From NCBI GenBank assembly GCA_019694835.1, contig JAIBBE010000207.1, forward strand, positions 11,185 to 75,184: a stretch of DNA of 64,000 nt, written 5' to 3'. The number at the start of each line of letters is the position of its first letter. The stretch's first letter is position 1. The translations under genes were made by a program, and so were the position numbers. Shown one piece after another: positions 8,507 through 17,803 of the stretch. The stretch comes from Fimbriimonadaceae bacterium (lineage in GTDB: Bacteria > Armatimonadota > Fimbriimonadia > Fimbriimonadales > Fimbriimonadaceae). Under the pieces are notes generated by a model that had not been told where the DNA came from, did no database searches, and saw only the letters and a list, made by a program, of their open reading frames with translations.

Positions 8507-9337
8507 ATGCCTATGCGCTTCGGAGGATCGAAGGTCCAGGGCGATGCGTTTCTGCAGTGCGCGAACTGCAAAAAAGCGCTCTTCAAGCGGGAGTTCGAGC
8601 AGCAGCTTGCGGTTTGCCAGCACTGCGGGCACCATCACCGCCTCACCGCTGACCGGCGCATCGCGATTACGTTCGACGAAGGCTCGTTCGTCCCTCTCGA
8701 CACGGACCTGAAGTCTGTCGACCCGTTGCAGTTTCCCGACTACCGCGCGAAACTCGAACAGGCGGTCGAGCGAAGCGGGAAGCCAGACGGCATGACCATC
8801 GGCACGGCTGCGCTCGAGGGCATGACCGTTAGCGTCGCGGTCAGCGACTTTAGCTTCATGGGCGGTTCGATGGGGAGCGTGGCAGGTGAATTGGTCACGC
8901 GGGCCTTAGAGCGGGCAGCCGATCAATCGATCCCTTGCGTCATCTTTTGCGCTTCCGGGGGTGCGCGTATGCAGGAGGGTCTTCTCAGCCTCATGCAGAT
9001 GGCCAAAACGACCGCTGCCGTCCAGAAGTGCCGCGAAGCCGGTGTGCCGTTCCTCGCTGTCTTCACCGACCCGACCATGGCCGGTGTCCTTGCGAGCTAT
9101 GCCAGCGTCGCCGACGTGATTCTCGCCGAGCCGAAGGCGCTGATCGGATTCGCCGGAGCCCGCGTGAGCAAACAGGCCCAGGTCGTCAAATCGCCCGATG
9201 ACTTCCAGACCTCGGAGTTCTGTCTGCGTCATGGGATGATCGACCGCATCGTCCATCGGCGCGAGATGCGGACGACGCTTGCCTCGCTCGTTCACATGCT
9301 CGGCGCGCGCGTCGAAGACCGACCGGCCCTCGCGTAA
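8507..9337 (+). CDS. accD: Acetyl-CoA carboxylase carboxyltransferase subunit beta
   Basis: Beta subunit of the carboxyltransferase that transfers CO2 from biotin to acetyl-CoA to make malonyl-CoA, the first step of fatty acid synthesis. From the ATG at 8507 it has 276 residues. The N-terminal zinc ribbon is CANC...CQHCGHH (two CxxC pairs); the crotonase-like carboxyltransferase domain follows with 'FSFMGGSMGSVAGELV', 'CASGGARMQEG' and 'GFAGARV'. Start uncertain: in-frame ATGs at 8480, 8507 and 8513 have only weak ribosome binding sites; 8480 would put the first zinc Cys at residue 27, as in many homologues. accA is not adjacent. The stop TAA shares one base with the ATG of xylB. Confidence 0.95.
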   Translation: MPMRFGGSKVQGDAFLQCANCKKALFKREFEQQLAVCQHCGHHHRLTADRRIAITFDEGSFVPLDTDLKSVDPLQFPDYRAKLEQAVERSGKPDGMTIGTAALEGMTVSVAVSDFSFMGGSMGSVAGELVTRALERAADQSIPCVIFCASGGARMQEGLLSLMQMAKTTAAVQKCREAGVPFLAVFTDPTMAGVLASYASVADVILAEPKALIGFAGARVSKQAQVVKSPDDFQTSEFCLRHGMIDRIVHRREMRTTLASLVHMLGARVEDRPALA

Positions 9338-10746
9338 TGACAAAGCTCCTCGGCATCGATGTCGGCACATCAGGCGCAAAGGCGATTCTCATCGACGAAA
9401 CGGGACGTATTCTCAAGACCGCCTCAGCCGAGTATCCGCTCCTCACGCCGAAGCCCGGCTGGACGGAACAAGACCCCGAAGCATGGTGGGCTGGTGTTCA
9501 GAAATGCCTGGCCGAAATCGGCGAGAAGCCCGATGCGATCGGCCTCACCGGTCAAATGCACGGCGCGACGTTCCTCGATGACCAGGACGAGGTGATCCGC
9601 CCGGCCCTGCTCTGGAATGACCAGCGCACCGTCGAGGAAGTCGCCCTGATTGACGAGACTCTCGGCCCGGCGAGGGTGCGCGAGGTGACCTTGAACCCGC
9701 CGCTCACCGGTTTTCAGGTTCCCAAGATTCTCTGGCTGAAGCGCCATGAACCCGAAGCCTTCACCCGCCTTCGTTCAGTTCTCTTACCCAAAGACTACAT
9801 CCGGTTCAAGCTCACCGGGGCGAAAGCCACCGATGTCGCCGATGCCAGCGGCACCGGCGTGTTCGATGTCAGCCAACGCCGTTGGGCGACCGATCTCATC
9901 ACCGACCTCGGCCTGGACCCCGACCTGTTCCCGCAATCGTTCGAGTCGTGGGAGGTCACGGGACGCACTGCCGACGGCATCCCGGTGGTTGCGGGCGGTG
10001 GTGACCAAACGGCGGCCGCCGTCGGAACCGGGGCCGTCACTCCCGGCATCCTCAGCGTTAGCCTGGGCACGAGTGGAGTCGTGTTTTCGTCCACGGAGTC
10101 GGGTCAAGCCGATCCGAGCGGATCGGCCCACGCATTCTGCCACGCAAACGGCGGCTGGCACGCAATGGGGGTGATGCTGAGCTGTGGCGGGGCCGTGCGG
10201 TGGGCGCGCGATCTCCTCTATCCTGGCCTGGATTACAGTTTGATGAATGAGGAAGCGGCAAGTGCCCCGGTTGGCTGCGAGGGGCTCACGTTCCTCCCCT
10301 ACTTGACCGGTGAGCGCTGCCCCTTCGTGGCACCCGAGGCAAAGGGCGCCTTTCTCGGCCTTACTGTTGGCCACCATCGAGCCCACATTGCCCGCGCGAC
10401 GTTCGAGGGCGCTACGTTTGGCCTAGCGGGTGTCCTCGACCTCTTGAGAGGCATGGGCGTCACCGGAAGTGAAGTTCGGGTCACTGGCGGCGGCGCGAAG
10501 AGCGATTTCTGGGTTCAGATGCTTGCCGATGTTTTTGGTCGTCCCTGCGTGCGACTCGATACCGACGAAGGCCCCGCGTTCGGTGCGGCGATTCTGGCGG
10601 GAGTCGGGATCGGTGTTTGGCCGGATGTGGTGTTCGGGGCCGCCTCCAGCGTGCGACCCCGCGATACCATCAAACCCAGCGGCCACGACTACTCAGCGGC
10701 CCTTTCACGATTCCGGGCATCCGCCTATCCACCATCGATGTCGTAG
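9337..10746 (+). CDS. xylB: Xylulokinase
   Basis: FGGY-family sugar kinase that phosphorylates D-xylulose to xylulose 5-phosphate for the pentose phosphate pathway. 469 residues, near the family norm. Features: phosphate-binding 'GIDVGTSGAKAILID' (6-20), 'GLTGQMHGATFLD' (~68-80), catalytic Asp region 'GGGDQTAAAVGTG' (~220-232), second FGGY motif 'VTGGGAKSDFWVQMLADVFG' (~383-402). The ATG overlaps the accD stop (TAATGA), so the two are cotranscribed even though they are metabolically unrelated. The substrate is inferred from similarity; other FGGY kinases are possible. Its 3' end overlaps the convergent lipoprotein gene by 22 bases. Confidence 0.88.
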   Translation: MTKLLGIDVGTSGAKAILIDETGRILKTASAEYPLLTPKPGWTEQDPEAWWAGVQKCLAEIGEKPDAIGLTGQMHGATFLDDQDEVIRPALLWNDQRTVEEVALIDETLGPARVREVTLNPPLTGFQVPKILWLKRHEPEAFTRLRSVLLPKDYIRFKLTGAKATDVADASGTGVFDVSQRRWATDLITDLGLDPDLFPQSFESWEVTGRTADGIPVVAGGGDQTAAAVGTGAVTPGILSVSLGTSGVVFSSTESGQADPSGSAHAFCHANGGWHAMGVMLSCGGAVRWARDLLYPGLDYSLMNEEAASAPVGCEGLTFLPYLTGERCPFVAPEAKGAFLGLTVGHHRAHIARATFEGATFGLAGVLDLLRGMGVTGSEVRVTGGGAKSDFWVQMLADVFGRPCVRLDTDEGPAFGAAILAGVGIGVWPDVVFGAASSVRPRDTIKPSGHDYSAALSRFRASAYPPSMS

Positions 10747-11804
10747 ATGGTCGACGAGGTCGTCGCTTGCCATCCGTCAACCTGCTGGAGATTGCTTCCC
10801 GACCAACGGTAGGGAGTCAGCGTGCGATTCTCGGTCACAACGAACAGAATCTCATCGCCAGCCTGAAATACATTGCGGGCAATCGTCAGGCATGAGCAGT
10901 CTTTGATCAGGCCCGTATGAAAGACCAGGGATCGGTCGGGACGATAGAGACTCAGTCGATCGCGCCTGGAGTCGCCCATGACGATTGTTCCATCCGAGAA
11001 CACCGCCAAGGCCTCTGCCTCACTGACTTCCAAGTCCGCGCCAAGTTCCAAGAACGTCTCTCCCGGATTGACGCGATTATCTTGACCAACGCTGAACGTG
11101 ACCAAACGACGCCGACTGTTCTGCGAAAGGCGGAGCAAAAGGCGTCCGTCAGCAAGCACTGCCGCCGCGCGGTCTGATTGAATGAACCGCAGATTGTCGA
11201 GAACATCGTTGTTGATCACCGTCGCTGTTGACTCGTTGTTGGGCGTCACGACGCGGAAGCCAACGTCCAGACCCTCGTCAGCAATCGTGACCATTCGGCC
11301 ATCCCTGAGCCGCACCATCTCGTAGAATTGGCCGCTCAAGTTGCCAAAACTGGTCAGTTCGGTCCCATCCTGCCGCGTGAACTGACGCACGATGTCCGAG
11401 CCACCATCGAGGAAGAGCAGATTATCTCCGCGAAGGAGCACGCACTCGTTTGACCGGTCTACATCGTGCGACCACAGGGTCCGCAGTCCGGACGAAGTCA
11501 CTTCGACCATCGACACGAGTCGGCCCGCATGCAGGGCAAGCTTAGCGCCGAGGGCTCCGCCCCCTCCTCCTCCGCCTCCGCCTCCTGTACTCGTTCCCCC
11601 CGTCGTGCTGGCCGTTGTGCCTCCGCTGGTGCCGCCGGTGGTCCCGGCTGATGTGCCTCCGCCTGTTCCTGCCGTTGAGCCACTTGTCGATCCTCCGCCA
11701 GAGCCGCCCACGGTTGTTCCGTTTCCTCCACACCCAATCACGATCACAATCGCGGCGAGCCAAGTCGCCGTGCTCGCAAGTCCTAGTTTCGAATATCGAT
11801 GCAT
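10725..11804 (-). CDS. Putative lipoprotein with Gly/Ser/Thr-rich linker
   Basis: 359 residues. The N-terminus is a type II signal (LAAIVIVIGC) with lipobox Cys25. Residues about 26-87 are a low-complexity Gly/Ser/Thr linker ending in a ten-glycine run, probably a flexible tether. The rest (about 90-359) has the repeating strand pattern of a beta-propeller ('GRLVSMVEV', 'RDGRMVTIADEG', 'ADGRLLLRLSQ', 'SDGTIVMGDSRRD'). No enzyme motif is seen; a surface or periplasmic binding or structural role is inferred. It starts about 175 bases from the divergent gene at 11982. The linker DNA is strongly purine/pyrimidine skewed and a likely site of length variation. Confidence 0.75.
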   Translation of the reverse strand: MHRYSKLGLASTATWLAAIVIVIGCGGNGTTVGGSGGGSTSGSTAGTGGGTSAGTTGGTSGGTTASTTGGTSTGGGGGGGGGGALGAKLALHAGRLVSMVEVTSSGLRTLWSHDVDRSNECVLLRGDNLLFLDGGSDIVRQFTRQDGTELTSFGNLSGQFYEMVRLRDGRMVTIADEGLDVGFRVVTPNNESTATVINNDVLDNLRFIQSDRAAAVLADGRLLLRLSQNSRRRLVTFSVGQDNRVNPGETFLELGADLEVSEAEALAVFSDGTIVMGDSRRDRLSLYRPDRSLVFHTGLIKDCSCLTIARNVFQAGDEILFVVTENRTLTPYRWSGSNLQQVDGWQATTSSTIYDIDGG

Positions 11805-11880
11805 TGTTTCCTATCCCCAATCCAAGGTTCAAGAAAAGACATGTGAAACATGGCCGAGATTGCCCTGGACCCAAATCAAT

Positions 11881-11959
11881 CTGTACCGCTGGCGTCGCGC
11901 CGGCATCCGGGAACGCGATTGACAGGCCAACGGATGCCAACGAGACGCCAGCGGTACAG
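11881..11959. repeat. Long imperfect inverted repeat (REP-like)
   Basis: Outer arms CTGTACCGCTGGCGTC (11881-11896) and GACGCCAGCGGTACAG (11944-11959) are a perfect 16-base inverted repeat; inner arms GGCATCCG (11902-11909) and CGGATGCC (11931-11938) pair in the same hairpin. It lies in the intergenic space between divergent genes. The CCGCTGG/CCAGCGG core recurs at 49578-49628, and GCCGCTGGAT also follows the gene ending at 31453. Confidence 0.7.
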
Positions 11960-11981
11960 GTAGGGCAGGTAGCCTACGATC

Positions 11982-12479
11982 ATGTTGCCAGTTCTGTTTG
12001 CCGCCCTATCTTCAATGGCCCCCGAGTTTCCCAAAGACTGGATTGGAGATTGGAGAGGCACGATGGAGTGGAGTCGTCCGGGAGTGAAAACCGAGAAAGT
12101 CCCCATGAGGCTTCAGATTCAAAGCACTGACCAAAAGGACAACTACACTTATCGCCTGAGCTACGGCGAGGGCGGCAAGGACGAACGTCCGTACTTGCTC
12201 AAACTGGTGGACTCCAAGTCGGGCCACTGGCAGATCGATGAGCGCAATGGCATCGTGCTCGATCATTACTGGATCGATGGCAGCCTTGTTGGGGTGTTTA
12301 CCGTCGGAGGCAACACGATCGTGACCACGGAGCGCCGTGAGGGCAATGCCCTCGTCACCGAGATGATCACCTACGAAGCAACCCCTCTCGCTACCAGTGG
12401 CGGCAAGTCCGGTGTTCCGACGGTCACGACGAATCGGGTCAAGAGTATCCAGCGGGCCCGCTTGGTTCGAGACCGATAA
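11982..12479 (+). CDS. Exported protein of unknown function, lipocalin-like size
   Basis: 165 residues. A short hydrophobic N-terminus (MLPVLFAALSSMAPEF) may be a signal peptide. The body is rich in beta strands and begins 'DWIGDWRGTMEW', a pattern common in small secreted beta-barrels that report 'amount of bound ligand'. No family is assigned. It stands alone, behind a long inverted repeat and before a convergent propeller gene. Confidence 0.6.
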   Translation: MLPVLFAALSSMAPEFPKDWIGDWRGTMEWSRPGVKTEKVPMRLQIQSTDQKDNYTYRLSYGEGGKDERPYLLKLVDSKSGHWQIDERNGIVLDHYWIDGSLVGVFTVGGNTIVTTERREGNALVTEMITYEATPLATSGGKSGVPTVTTNRVKSIQRARLVRDR

Positions 12480-12530
12480 CGGCCGACCTTGCCGCGTCCT
12501 AGAGATTTTTCTAGCTGCGGGATTCGAAAC

Positions 12531-13514
12531 CTAGTTTGCCCTCCTCGGACTCATCGAGACGCCATCCGGGCTCGACTGGACTTCGATGCGGCCGAGGGTC
12601 TCGCCGTGATGCAGGTCAACGATGACCACCGAGTTGTCATTGCGGACAGTAACCAGCGCGAAGTAGCTCTCGGGAAGCGCCCACACTCCCGCTGGCGAGG
12701 GGTTTGCCACCGGCAGTTTGACGCCGTCTGCACCCAGCTTGATGCGACGTACCACTTCCATCGTCGCGACGTCGCAGACGACCAACTCGCCCGACATCGC
12801 ATGCGGAATCAGAGCCCATTTGCCATTGGGCGTGAACTGAACTCGATACGGAAAGCCCTTCGATGCGATCTTCTTGATCACCTTTCGAGAAGCCATGTCA
12901 ATGACCGAAATCGTATCCTCGGCCCGGTTCCCCGCCCAGATGGTCTTTCCATCGGGCGAGATGCCCACGCCTTCACACTCTTTGCCGGTGCTGATGGTCT
13001 CGAGCCGTTCGCCCGTTTTGAAGTCGAACACGGTGACACTGCCGCCGCCCATGTTGGAGCTGACCAAACGGTTAACACCAAGATTGAGCGACAGCATGTG
13101 CGATCCGGCTTGTCCGGTCGCATACTCCCGCTCCACTTTGCCGGAATCGACGTTGACGAGAAGAAGGCGCTGATTCCGCTCGTCGGTACAAACGACCGTT
13201 GTATCATCGACCCATTGCACGCCATGCGGCATCGCATCCTTGTCGAGGGCGATCTTCTTGACTTCCTTCTTGGTTTGGAGATCGAGCAGACTCAACGACG
13301 AGCCGGGGCCGACGCCTTGCTTGAAGTAGTTCGTCACCACCGCGCGCTTGCCATTGGGTGAGACCGCCGACTCATGCGGCCCCTGTCCAACCGGAACGTG
13401 CACGGCTTTGTAAGTGACGAGATCTACGATGGAAGCCGAATCCGATTGCTGATTGACAATCACGGCAATGCCGCTAGGTTTGACAGCGCTGACGAGAAGA
13501 AGTGCAGCGATCAT
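12531..13514 (-). CDS. YVTN/YncE-type beta-propeller protein
   Basis: 327 residues with an N-terminal signal-like stretch (MIAALLLVSAVKPSG) and six to seven repeats of the YVTN pattern, for example 'HESAVSPNGKRAVVTNY', 'GVGISPDGKTIWAGNRAEDT', 'YRVQFTPNGKWALIP' and 'YFALVTVRNDNSVVIVDL'. Such propellers are exported or periplasmic and bind ligands or partner proteins; no catalytic function can be read. It lies between unrelated secreted genes and is convergent with 11982-12479. Confidence 0.82.
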   Translation of the reverse strand: MIAALLLVSAVKPSGIAVIVNQQSDSASIVDLVTYKAVHVPVGQGPHESAVSPNGKRAVVTNYFKQGVGPGSSLSLLDLQTKKEVKKIALDKDAMPHGVQWVDDTTVVCTDERNQRLLLVNVDSGKVEREYATGQAGSHMLSLNLGVNRLVSSNMGGGSVTVFDFKTGERLETISTGKECEGVGISPDGKTIWAGNRAEDTISVIDMASRKVIKKIASKGFPYRVQFTPNGKWALIPHAMSGELVVCDVATMEVVRRIKLGADGVKLPVANPSPAGVWALPESYFALVTVRNDNSVVIVDLHHGETLGRIEVQSSPDGVSMSPRRAN

Positions 13515-13554
13515 GGGGAGTCCTACCTTGTGGTGGCATAGGCGGGTTCCCGGT

Positions 13555-13578
13555 CCCCCTGACGCTCGCGCCAGGGGG
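13555..13578. repeat. GC-rich hairpin in intergenic space
   Basis: CCCCCTG (13555-13561) and CAGGGGG (13572-13578) around a 10-base GC-rich loop, just past the end of the PEP-CTERM gene (minus strand). On that strand the T run precedes the stem instead of following it, so it is not a canonical intrinsic terminator. Confidence 0.5.
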
Positions 13579-13591
13579 CTAAAAAGAATCG

Positions 13592-14443
13592 TCAGACTTT
13601 GCGTGCTGCCCGTCGTCGCCGAGCAACGACAGCAAGCGGGATGGCAAGACCGAGCAGGCTCGCAGGCTCAGGAACAGGAGCACCGAGGGAGACGTACACG
13701 TCGGCCGGGCAGCAATCGCCGGGCGGGATGACACAGTCCCACTGGAAACCCATCACGAGGTCGCCGAACGTCGCGTTGATCGAGTTGTTGAGGTTCTCGG
13801 TGAGGCCATTGGTGAACAGGCTTTCGTATTGATTGCCGTGCTGGAAGGCCACCGCTCCGGTCGCGAGAACCTCAGCATAGAAGGAAGGATTCACGGAATC
13901 TGACTGCCGAACAAGGAATCCATTGCCAAACACGGCTAGAGTGTCGTTGCTAATGCTCGGCACGAAGGCGTTCGGGATATCGAGGTCGAGGTAATAGAAC
14001 GCCGACACCTGAATGGGGGCATTGGTCAGGTTCGTGACGCACAGGTTGGCGTGAAGCAGCGGAGCCGTCGGTGTGATTGAGGTCAGGTCATAGGTCACAT
14101 CGAAGCGTAGGGTCGGAGTGCCGGTGTTGCTGTTTCCTGGGCCTTTGAAGAGAGTCGCCTGCCATGGGTTACCGGGCACGAACGTCGCCGACGGGCTGGC
14201 CACGTTGTACTCGCGGGTGTCGCCCTGCTGACGGTAACTCCACGTCTGACGGAAGCTGTGATCGCCTCCCGTGACCGGGGTGTAGTTGGACAGACCACTC
14301 ATCGTCGTGTTGGAGGCAGACGTATAGCTCCCGCTTTGTATGGTGAACGAACCAGCCGTCGTGTTCAGCGTCGTCGTGGGTTGCGAAAAGGCCGCAGCCG
14401 AAGCGCACAAACACAGCAAAATGAAAGTTCTTCTCAAAACCAT
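13592..14443 (-). CDS. PEP-CTERM sorted secreted protein
   Basis: 283 residues from the ATG at 14443. N-terminal signal peptide (RRTFILLCLCASAAAFSQ); central Thr/Ser/Asn-rich beta region with 'YEVLATG'-type strands typical of surface proteins; C-terminal sorting tag VPEPASLLGLAIPLAVVARRRR: the VPEP motif, a membrane helix and an Arg cluster. Such proteins are processed by exosortase at the cell envelope. Start detail: AAGGAG lies only one base before the ATG at 14443 but seven bases before an in-frame TTG two codons later, so TTG at 14437 may be the true start. Two Cys pairs near the tag (CVIPPGDCCP) may form disulfides. Confidence 0.88.
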   Translation of the reverse strand: MVLRRTFILLCLCASAAAFSQPTTTLNTTAGSFTIQSGSYTSASNTTMSGLSNYTPVTGGDHSFRQTWSYRQQGDTREYNVASPSATFVPGNPWQATLFKGPGNSNTGTPTLRFDVTYDLTSITPTAPLLHANLCVTNLTNAPIQVSAFYYLDLDIPNAFVPSISNDTLAVFGNGFLVRQSDSVNPSFYAEVLATGAVAFQHGNQYESLFTNGLTENLNNSINATFGDLVMGFQWDCVIPPGDCCPADVYVSLGAPVPEPASLLGLAIPLAVVARRRRAARKV

Positions 14444-14604
14444 TCTCCTTCCCAAAGGTTGATCGCTCCGTAAAGCCACAGTTGGCTCCCGGCGTTCTTA
14501 ACACTATAACATCGTTTTCTAGGAAAGCCAAGGAAAGAAAGGCTCTGAGCGCAATTTGAGTCCCTTATTGGGGCAGCCGGATGAACCTGCGATAGAATGA
14601 ACCC

Positions 14605-16059
14605 ATGGAAGCGCGCGAGCAGATTCCTCACCTTCTCCGCCGATTCGGGTTGGGCACGACCCCCGAAGAACTCAGCAAATACGGCAGCTTCACGCCGACG
14701 AAGGCCCTTGAGTCGATGCTCGATTTCGAGCGGACGAAGGAGGACTTCCCGGTCACGCCATGGGAATTCGTGGTCCAGCCCAAGGGGGATGTTCAGTTCG
14801 ACAGCGCACGGTTCTCCCGCTGGTGGGCGTTGCGCATGGTCCTCACCCAAACCCCCGCTCGCGAAAAACTGACACTGTTCTGGCACGACCACTTCGCCGT
14901 CAGCGGCGAGAAAGTCGAATTCGGACCGCTGATGTTTGGGTACCTGGATATCCTTGGCAAGCACGGACTCGGCGATTATCGGACGCTGCTCGGCAAAGTC
15001 TCCACCTGCCCCGCCATGCTGCGCTGGCTCGACGGTGATGTGAGCATCAAGGGCCAGCCGAACGAGAACTTTGGACGTGAGTTGCTCGAGCTCTTTACAC
15101 TCGGCATCGGCAACTACACGGAGAAAGACGTCCAAGAGGTCGCCCGCGCATTCACCGGCTGGAGCTTGCGTAACCTCTATCGCGGCGGTGGCAACGATGC
15201 GGCCAGGCGAAGCCAGATCCGAGAGTCGTTCATCTACTCGCGCCCCCTGGTCGCCTCAGCCTACAGCCCCGAACTCAACGACGACGGTGTTAAGACGATA
15301 TTGGGCAAGACAGGGCGCCTTGACGGCGATGCCGTGCTCGATCTGCTTGCGAATCATCCACAGACGGCCCGTTACATCTGCACGAAACTGTGGGAGTACT
15401 ACGCCTACGCGAATCCCGAACCGACGGTGGTTAATCGTTTGGTGAAGGTTTACACCGACAGCAAGCGGGATATCCGCGCCGTTCTTATGGCGATAGGGAC
15501 GAGCAAAGAGTTTTGGAGCGATAAGTGCCTGCGTGCGCAGGTTAAGTGTCCTGTCGATTTCACGGTCGCGTTCGTTCGTCAGCTTGGTCTCAGAGAGAAG
15601 ATCCTCTCGTATCGAAAGCCCAGCGCTGGCCCGATGGACCCAATTCCACCCGAAATGCAGGCGATCAGCGACCTTGTCCTCGGCGCGATGCGGAAGCAGG
15701 GCATGACCCTGCTCTATCCTCCGGATGTTGCCGGATGGGACTGGGGGACGAATTGGGTTAGCCCGGCCATGATGATCGAGCGGATGAGACTGGCTGATCT
15801 CGTCTCCCGAACCCTGCGACCACAAACGGCAACCGAAATCTTTGCGACACTGAGCGAGCAGACGTCAAGCGACGCAGTCGTCGCCGCCTTCATGGCGCGT
15901 TTCGATGTCAGTGCCGACGATGGAAAGAGGGCCGTCTTGGTCGAAGCCATGGAGAAGGCGGGTGGCCCGAAGGCTTTCAAGAACGCGAATACGGCGACAA
16001 CGGCCCTCCGCTCGCTCGTAAAATTGACCTTCGCAATGCCCGACTATCAGTTCTGCTGA
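14605..16059 (+). CDS. DUF1800 family protein
   Basis: 484 residues spanning a full DUF1800 domain: 'HLLRRFGLGTTPEEL' near the N-terminus, 'TQTPAREKLTLFWHDHFAVS' (~85-104), 'NENFGRELLELFTLGIGNYT' (~152-171), 'DVQEVARAFTGWSL' and 'LLYPPDVAGWDWG'. The family is common in Planctomycetes, Armatimonadota and relatives, often beside DUF1501 genes; its function is unknown. No DUF1501 partner is present here. No signal peptide is evident. The last 13 bases overlap the convergent histidine kinase gene. Confidence 0.9.
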   Translation: MEAREQIPHLLRRFGLGTTPEELSKYGSFTPTKALESMLDFERTKEDFPVTPWEFVVQPKGDVQFDSARFSRWWALRMVLTQTPAREKLTLFWHDHFAVSGEKVEFGPLMFGYLDILGKHGLGDYRTLLGKVSTCPAMLRWLDGDVSIKGQPNENFGRELLELFTLGIGNYTEKDVQEVARAFTGWSLRNLYRGGGNDAARRSQIRESFIYSRPLVASAYSPELNDDGVKTILGKTGRLDGDAVLDLLANHPQTARYICTKLWEYYAYANPEPTVVNRLVKVYTDSKRDIRAVLMAIGTSKEFWSDKCLRAQVKCPVDFTVAFVRQLGLREKILSYRKPSAGPMDPIPPEMQAISDLVLGAMRKQGMTLLYPPDVAGWDWGTNWVSPAMMIERMRLADLVSRTLRPQTATEIFATLSEQTSSDAVVAAFMARFDVSADDGKRAVLVEAMEKAGGPKAFKNANTATTALRSLVKLTFAMPDYQFC

Positions 16060-17747
16060 TCGGCGCGAAGCGCGGGCAGAAGAATGACGAATCGGGCACC
16101 CTTGCCCGGTTCGCCGTCCTCGAAGACCGTCCCACCATGCGCGTCGATGATCCCCTTGACAATGGACAGCCCGAGCCCCATGCCCTTCACCCGTGAACTG
16201 TAGAAGGGTCGGAAAATCAGGTCCTTTCGCTCATCGTCGACGCCAGGACCCTCGTCTTCGATCTCGATCGCGACCAAGGACTTGCTTGATGACGCAAGAT
16301 GTGTGGCAACCCGCAAGCGGCCCTCCTCGAAGAAGCTGAGCGAGTTTTCAACGAGTTCGGAGATTGCCCGACGCATCTTGCGCGGGTCAACTTTCACTTG
16401 TGGCAACCCTTCGGTGAGAGCGTATTCAAGGCGTATCGGTGATCGCTTGGGGAACACTTCTTCGACCGACTCTCTCACCATATGGTTAACATCGGCTATC
16501 GTGAGCGTCAGCTGGGTGGCGGTGACGAAGTCGCGGAAATCCTGCAGAATCTCTTCAATGCGGGTGACATTGGTGCCAAGGCTCCTTTGGATATCGAGCA
16601 GCATCGACCGATCGAGCTCCGGCTCCTTGACCATATGGCCAAGTTCGTTGACATCGCCTTTCAATGCAAAAACCCGGTTGCCGATCATATGGCTGCTCTT
16701 GGCACTGAGTTCGCCCCAGGCCGCCATCTGCTCGACTTTGAACTGCTTCTGAAGCGACCGAATGTTTTCGAGGCCGGTCGCCACTTGCTCAGCGATGGTG
16801 AAGAGGAGGCGCTCATCGTCTTCGGTAAAGCTGTTGTCAACAAACGGGTTATCGGTTACTCGTCGCAGCACGCGAATAACTCCAATCGTCTTGCCGCGAT
16901 AGATGATCGGAACTGCCAAGAACGAGGCGATCTCCTCGTTGGGGAGTTCGAGGAACTGCCCTCGCCATCGAGGGTCTTTCTGGGGATTCGCGAGCCGCAC
17001 CGACTGTCCGGTCTGGCACACCCATCCCGTGATCCCCTCTCCGGGCTTGTAGCCAACCTGCCCGACGCGATCTTTGAGCACGCTCACCGAGCCGCGCAGC
17101 ATGAACATCTCCTTCTCGGGGTCGAGAAGAAAAATGGAGCAGGACTGGAAGCGCAAAACCTCGCCGGCTACCGTCAAGACGCGTTCGACCAGTTCCTCAC
17201 CCGTCATCGCACTGTTGAGCACACCTCCGATCTGCACCAAGGCTTCTTCGCGGCGGGCCATCTGGTCGCGTTCCAACACGAGCGCGATCAAGTCGGCGAT
17301 CGTCTCACAGACGATCATCGATTCGTTGGTGTAGTTGCCCGTTTGGTCGCTCTCGACATTGAGGACGGCCCGGATTCGCCCGTGGCGGTCGCGAATCGGT
17401 ACGGCGATTTCGCTGGCGCTGGTGCCGAAGAGATCGCGGTAGCGGGGATCTTGCTTGAGGTCATTGGCAAGGTACGCGGTGCCCGTTGCGGCGACATACG
17501 CGACGATCCCCTCGCCATTCCGCGTCCCCACCCGAATGCGTTCCTGAACTTGCAGGTCGACCCAGTCCTCGCCATGACCATAGCCGAGTTCGACCGTGCC
17601 GAGTTCCTCGTTCATCACGGCGATCATCGTGTTGCGGCTCTTGGTTAGCTCGAGGGCGGCGAGAGACAGTCGCTCAAGGGCGCGGTCAGCATCGCTTTCT
17701 TCACCCACCACACGCACAAGCGCAGCGAAGTCGGCAGAAGCGAGCAT
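16047..17747 (-). CDS. GAF-GAF sensor histidine kinase
   Basis: 566 residues: two GAF sensor domains (about 20-155 and 170-330), a dimerisation helix with the likely phosphoacceptor in 'AKSSHMIGNRVFALKG' (~345), and a HATPase_c domain (~440-560) with N box 'LVENSLSFFEEG', G1 'DEGPGVDDERKD' and G2 'GMGLGLSIVKGIIDAHGG'. No membrane segment, so it is cytoplasmic and senses a soluble ligand. The H box departs from the usual HE[IL]xNP: here His-Met-Ile-Gly-Asn. No response regulator gene is adjacent; a partner must be elsewhere, possibly the orphan-like regulator at 36487-37674 (speculative). Confidence 0.88.
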   Translation of the reverse strand: MLASADFAALVRVVGEESDADRALERLSLAALELTKSRNTMIAVMNEELGTVELGYGHGEDWVDLQVQERIRVGTRNGEGIVAYVAATGTAYLANDLKQDPRYRDLFGTSASEIAVPIRDRHGRIRAVLNVESDQTGNYTNESMIVCETIADLIALVLERDQMARREEALVQIGGVLNSAMTGEELVERVLTVAGEVLRFQSCSIFLLDPEKEMFMLRGSVSVLKDRVGQVGYKPGEGITGWVCQTGQSVRLANPQKDPRWRGQFLELPNEEIASFLAVPIIYRGKTIGVIRVLRRVTDNPFVDNSFTEDDERLLFTIAEQVATGLENIRSLQKQFKVEQMAAWGELSAKSSHMIGNRVFALKGDVNELGHMVKEPELDRSMLLDIQRSLGTNVTRIEEILQDFRDFVTATQLTLTIADVNHMVRESVEEVFPKRSPIRLEYALTEGLPQVKVDPRKMRRAISELVENSLSFFEEGRLRVATHLASSSKSLVAIEIEDEGPGVDDERKDLIFRPFYSSRVKGMGLGLSIVKGIIDAHGGTVFEDGEPGKGARFVILLPALRADQQN

Positions 17748-17803
17748 AACCCCATTATGACTGGACTCCCCTCTCCCCTCTTAAGTGGCGAGAGCCGTGC
17801 CGA

